NCBI GenBank assembly: GCA_021811185.1
Contig: JAJZPL010000001.1
Coordinates: 124,001-188,000, forward strand
Length of the DNA: 64,000 nucleotides
Origin: a bacterium
Lineage (GTDB): Bacteria > Elusimicrobiota > Elusimicrobia > Elusimicrobiales > UBA9959
Direction of reading: 5' to 3'
The notes below the pieces were generated by a model. The model worked only from the letters and a program-made list of their open reading frames with translations, had not been told where the DNA came from and made no database searches. The first letter of the stretch is position 1, and each line of letters begins with the position of its first letter. This document shows, one piece after another, positions 60,485-64,000 of the stretch. The translations under genes and the position numbers were made by a program.

Positions 60485-62395
60485 TTATTTCTTAAGGGCT
60501 TCCTGAATGGTCTTCAGCAGCGCGTCGAGCGCGTAGGGTTTGGGGATGAACCTGTAGCCGCGGGAGGCTATCAGGTCCAGGTTGGTCTTGTCGTCCAGGT
60601 AGCCGCTGGTGAAAATAAAGTTCGCGCCGGGGTTCACCTTGGTGAACTCGTCCACGAGCTCTATGATCTTGCGGTCCCCGAGCACCAGGTCCGAGAAAAC
60701 GATATCGAACTTCCCGCGCCTGGCGCGGAACAGGGCCAGGCCTTCGGCGGCGCTGCGCGCCGTTTCGGCGGCGTGGCCGGCTTCCCGGAGGGCCTTGTCC
60801 GCCAGGCTGCGCAGCGCGTCGTCGTCCTCTATTATAAGGACGCTGGCGGGGGTCGCCGGCGCGGGAGCGGCCGCGCACGCAGCGGCGGCCGGCTTTTCGG
60901 CGTCCCCGCAGGCCGGCAGGTATACCACGAATTCGGACCCGCGGCCTGGCGAACTCGCCACTTCCAGCCAGCCGTTGTGCTGCTTCGCCACCCCGTAGAC
61001 CGTGGCGAGCCCCAGGCCCGTTCCCTTGCCTTTTTCCTTGGTCGTAAAGAACGGCTCGAAGATATGTTCCAGCGTTTCCGGGCTCATCCCCTGGCCTTCG
61101 TCTTTTACCGAAATAACGATGAACTCGCCGCCGCTTTCCGCGGGCACGGGCGATTTGATCTGGTGGCGTTCCAGGATTTTCGCCTGCGCGCGGAGCTTTA
61201 TCCGGCCGCCGCCGGGCATCGCGTCGCGGGCGTTCACCAGCAGGTTCACCAGCAGCTGCTCTATCTGGGAGGCGTCCGCCTTCATCGCGGGCAGGGCCGG
61301 CTGCAGCTCCAGTTCCAGCTTGATATCCTCGCCGATGATCCGCTTCACCATGCTCTGCAGGTTCTCGATGATGGCGGCGGGGGAGCAGACCTTTTTCTGC
61401 AGCGCGTTCTTGCGGCTGAAGACCAGCAGCTGGCGGGTAAGGGCGGCCGCGCGGGCCACCGCCTTGCGGATCTCCTCGATGTCGGGCTTCATCGGGTCCT
61501 CTTCCTTAAGGGAGTTCAGCGTAAGGGTGGCGTAGCCCTCTATGGCCCCTAGGATGTTGTTGAAGTCGTGCGCTATGCCGCCGGCCAGGCGGCCCACGGC
61601 CTCCATCTTCTGGGCCTGGCGGAACTGGGCCTCTAAAAGGCGCTGTTCGGTAAGGTCGTGGAAGATGGCTTGGATGTAGAGCACTTTGCCGTCCTTGGTG
61701 CGCGGGTGGAACGCGCCTTCGACCTCAAGGCGCTTGCCCGAAGACGAAAGGAACACGGTCTCCAGGCGGCCCGGGCTGACCCCCTGCGCGGCGGCTCCCA
61801 GCGCCTCGCGGAAGGCCTGCTGCCGGTCTTCCGGCACCAGGGCTTCGGCTTTGAAGGAATCGGGCTTTTCGCCGAGCAGGCCGCAAAAGGCCGGGTTCAT
61901 GGCCGAAATCCCGCCCCCGAGGGAGACCAGGAAGATCAGGTCGGAGGAGGACTCGAACAGCTCGCGGTAGCGGGCCTCGTTCTCCCTGACTTCGGCCTGC
62001 GCGGTTTCCAGCAGGCTTTTTTTCTCCTTGTCCTTCAGGGCCCGGTCTATGGCGGGGCAAAGCCTGGAGATGCGGTCTTTCAGGATGTAGTCGGTGGCGC
62101 CCTGTTTCAGCAGTTCCACGGCCACCTCGTCGGAAAGCGTGCCGGTTATCACGATGAGCGGGGTTCCGGGGGCAAGCGCGTTGCGTTTTTTCAGCACGTC
62201 CAAGGCGGTGAACTTCTGCATGTTGTAATCGGACAGCACCACGTCGAAAGCCCGCTTTTTCATCAGGCTTTCTATCTCGTCCAGGTCGGCCGTCACCGCG
62301 CAATCGGTGTCGTAGCCGGCTTTCTTAAGGGCGCGCAGCACCAGTTCGGCGTCGGTCCCGGAGTCTTCCGAATAAAGTATTCTCAGTGTGGGCAT
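60485..62395 (-). CDS. hybrid histidine kinase, REC-PAS-HisKA-HATPase-REC
   Basis: A 636-residue cytoplasmic hybrid kinase. N-terminal receiver (about 1-120; [25 protein letters not shown]), PAS (about 140-255; [20 protein letters not shown]), HisKA with [15 protein letters not shown] (about 275), HATPase with [11 protein letters not shown] (N box), DEGQGMS (G1), FEPFFTTK (F) and GKGTGLGL (G2), then an Ala/Pro linker and a C-terminal receiver ([26 protein letters not shown]). All catalytic boxes are intact. There is no membrane segment, so it reads an internal signal or a partner such as the receiver encoded 7 bases upstream. Its N-terminal half is closely similar to the 58440 protein. Confidence 0.94.
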   Translation of the reverse strand: MPTLRILYSEDSGTDAELVLRALKKAGYDTDCAVTADLDEIESLMKKRAFDVVLSDYNMQKFTALDVLKKRNALAPGTPLIVITGTLSDEVAVELLKQGATDYILKDRISRLCPAIDRALKDKEKKSLLETAQAEVRENEARYRELFESSSDLIFLVSLGGGISAMNPAFCGLLGEKPDSFKAEALVPEDRQQAFREALGAAAQGVSPGRLETVFLSSSGKRLEVEGAFHPRTKDGKVLYIQAIFHDLTEQRLLEAQFRQAQKMEAVGRLAGGIAHDFNNILGAIEGYATLTLNSLKEEDPMKPDIEEIRKAVARAAALTRQLLVFSRKNALQKKVCSPAAIIENLQSMVKRIIGEDIKLELELQPALPAMKADASQIEQLLVNLLVNARDAMPGGGRIKLRAQAKILERHQIKSPVPAESGGEFIVISVKDEGQGMSPETLEHIFEPFFTTKEKGKGTGLGLATVYGVAKQHNGWLEVASSPGRGSEFVVYLPACGDAEKPAAAACAAAPAPATPASVLIIEDDDALRSLADKALREAGHAAETARSAAEGLALFRARRGKFDIVFSDLVLGDRKIIELVDEFTKVNPGANFIFTSGYLDDKTNLDLIASRGYRFIPKPYALDALLKTIQEALKK

Positions 62396-62402
62396 ATCGC
62401 GT

Positions 62403-62852
62403 TTATTCCTTGACCGGCGGCTGGTTCATCAGCAGCCAGTACATTCCCAGCGTCGCCACCGCTTCCATGAACTTCTCGAAGTCCACCGGCTTCACTATGT
62501 AGCTGTTCACTCCCAGCTTGTACGTCTCTATTATGTCTTTTTCCTCGCGCGAGGAGGTGAGCACTACCACGGGCAGGCGGGCGGTTGCTGGATTTTGCCT
62601 TATGGTCCTGAGCACCTCGACCCCGTCCACTTTAGGCAGCTTCAGGTCCAGCAGCACCACCTTGGGGCCGGAGCCGCCTTGCCGCGCGGCGTATTCGCCC
62701 CGGGAAAAAATAAAGTCCAGCGCCGCCGCCCCGTCCGCCACGCGTACCAGGTGGTTGGCCAGGTTGTGTTTCTTAAGGGCCCGCGCGGTAAGCTCCGCGT
62801 CGTTATCGTTATCTTCCACCAGCAATATTTCCACGGTATCCATTAAGCTCAT
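62403..62852 (-). CDS. single-domain response regulator, Rcp1-like
   Basis: A 149-residue stand-alone receiver of the Rcp1 group (longer than CheY). [20 protein letters not shown], phospho-Asp in [25 protein letters not shown] and [11 protein letters not shown] are all in place, with the extended C-terminal [11 protein letters not shown] typical of Rcp1-like proteins. GGAGGGG precedes the start, which overlaps the stop of the kinase frame at 62849 by ATGA, so it is the probable partner of that kinase. MDTVEILLV, three residues in, is an alternative start. Confidence 0.9.
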   Translation of the reverse strand: MSLMDTVEILLVEDNDNDAELTARALKKHNLANHLVRVADGAAALDFIFSRGEYAARQGGSGPKVVLLDLKLPKVDGVEVLRTIRQNPATARLPVVVLTSSREEKDIIETYKLGVNSYIVKPVDFEKFMEAVATLGMYWLLMNQPPVKE

Positions 62853-64000
62853 TTATCCCCTCCGTTCTCCGGAATGACGGGCAGCGCGAACTGGAACGCC
62901 GCCCCTTTGCCCGGGCTGCCTTCGGCCTTCATCCACCCGCCGTGCTTGAGCACCACCCTGTTAGCCAGCGCCAGGCCCACCCCCGTGCCTGGAAATTCCT
63001 TTTCCGTGTGCAGGCGCTGAAAGATGCCAAAAAGTTTGTCCGTGTAGGCCGGGTCGAAACCGGCGCCGTTGTCTTTTACGGTGTAAACGTTGAAGCCGCC
63101 CTCGGTCCTGCAGCCTACCTCGATCCGGGGCTCCGGGGTTTTTGACGTGAATTTAACGGCGTTCGAGAACAGGTTGCTCCAGACCTGCGGAGCATGGCGC
63201 TGTCCCCGGCGGCAGGCGGCAGCGCAGGTACGCTGCAGAGCCCGGCTTTTTCCGCCGGAGCGGCGTCCCGCCAGGCTTCCCTGGCCAGTTCCGCCATGTC
63301 CACCTTTTCTTTGTTCACAGTGGAGCGCGATACGCGCGAGAAGGCCAGCATGTCGTCTATCAGCTGCGCCATTTTCAGGGTATTGTGCCTTATGACGCCT
63401 ATTACCCGCAGGGCTTCGGCGTCCAGCTTCGGGCCGTAGTCTTCCGCCAGGATCTTCGAGAAGCCCTCTATGCCGCGCAGCGGCGCGCGCAGGTCGTGCG
63501 AGACCGAGTAACTGAACGCCTCCAGCTCCTTGTTCGCTTCGGCCAGCCGCGTATTGACCCGCTTCAGCTCTTCTTCTGACCGTTCCAACTGGGCGGTCTT
63601 GGCCGCTTTTTCCCGTTCCTGCGCGTATGCCTGCCTCATAGCCGCGTAAAGGAAAGCCGCCATGGCCGCGGAGGTGGATACTACCATCAGGGCCATCCCG
63701 GTTTCCGTGCCGTACAGCCCCAGGGTTTCGCCTCTGACCCTAGCCCAGCGGATCAGGATAGGTATAGCTATCGTCCCGGGCACCAGCAGGCGCATGAGCC
63801 GCCCGGAAGCCGTGGCCGTGGCCGCCAGGGAGGCCAGTCCCCTGTCGGGCCTCGCCAGCAGCAGCCCGGCGCCCAGCAGGAGGAAGGCCAGCCCCGCGGG
63901 AAGGGAGATGAGCGTTCTGGACGGGGAAGTGAAAACAAGCAGGTGGCCGGAGAACCAGTAGCCCACCGTTACGGTAAGCCCGGCCAGGAACACCGCGCCC
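62849..64000 (-). pseudogene. membrane histidine kinase, frameshifted in the ATPase domain (5' end outside window)
   Basis: Read from the window edge: membrane helices (ISLPAGLAFLLLGAGLLLA, LLVPGTIAIPILI, MALMVVSTSAAMAAFLY), a coiled coil (LERSEEELKRVNTRLAEANK) and HisKA with FSYSVSHDLRAPLRGIEGF, as in Rcp1-linked kinases. Near 63190 the frame slips: the original frame gives a short nonsense tail ending at 63115, while another frame gives WSNLFSNAVKFTSKT, VKDNGAGFDP, LFGIFQRLH, GTGVGLALANRVVLKHGG and GKGAAFQFALPV, a complete HATPase domain, ending at 62849. One missing base (CTCCG-CAGGTC, expected CTCCGGCAGGTC) explains it. Either a sequencing error or a true null mutation. The visible GTG at 63993 is probably not the real start. 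Confidence 0.82.

Noticed and set aside
62942-63961. Several + strand open frames of 60-120 codons at the window end
   Set aside because: All are antisense to the histidine kinase and its frameshifted ATPase domain and carry no domain signal.

Overview
The window is high-GC, gene-dense bacterial chromosome. Three things suggest a Gram-negative member of a little-studied phylum: outer-membrane and exported giant proteins with a T9SS-like tail, a complete PTS phosphorelay clustered with hprK and rapZ, and many free-standing receiver-domain proteins. Elusimicrobiota is my best guess. That is inference from gene content; no 16S rRNA or tRNA gene was seen.

Region 1 (1-2637, + strand) is a compact peptide-modification (RiPP) operon: an HPr-kinase-like P-loop protein cut by the window edge, a PqqD-type chaperone, a 45-residue Cys-containing precursor candidate, a small S24/S26 peptidase and a radical SAM/SPASM enzyme. 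Region 2 (2634-36262, + strand) starts with a near-consensus promoter and a structured leader. It encodes an Rrf2-type regulator, a giant secreted protein of about 9,400 codons built from roughly 50 Ig-like repeats, a PQQ-propeller/FN3 protein with a T9SS-like C-terminal domain, and a PorV/PorQ-like outer-membrane protein. The giant reading frame is broken by one TAG codon where a conserved Trp codon (TGG) is expected.

Region 3 (36266-37818, - strand) is an ABC-2 exporter pair. Region 4 (38027-46924, + strand) is the PTS cluster: hpf, hprK, rapZ, mannose-type EIIA and EIIB, a GH57 alpha-glucan enzyme, EIIC, EIID, HPr and EI, several with overlapping start and stop codons. HprK can phosphorylate HPr on Ser46, and EI phosphorylates His15 and so feeds EIIA/EIIB. 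An 85-bp hairpin element then lies directly before lepA. lepA, lepB, metF and a coiled-coil zinc-ribbon gene follow.

Region 5 (51596-53581) is mostly non-coding: a hairpin array, the RNase P RNA gene (rnpB), a second long inverted-repeat element, two small genes of unknown function and two terminators. Region 6 (53582-56546, + strand) is a three-gene operon: a fold-type II PLP enzyme, a CpXC-domain protein and a short CCA-adding-type nucleotidyltransferase. Region 7 (56557-64000, - strand) is a signalling block: a frameshifted membrane histidine kinase, an Rcp1-like receiver, a hybrid kinase, an exported protein, a kinase paralogue lacking the ATPase domain, a REC-GGDEF protein and a double-REC protein. 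Two of these genes share a duplicated promoter motif.
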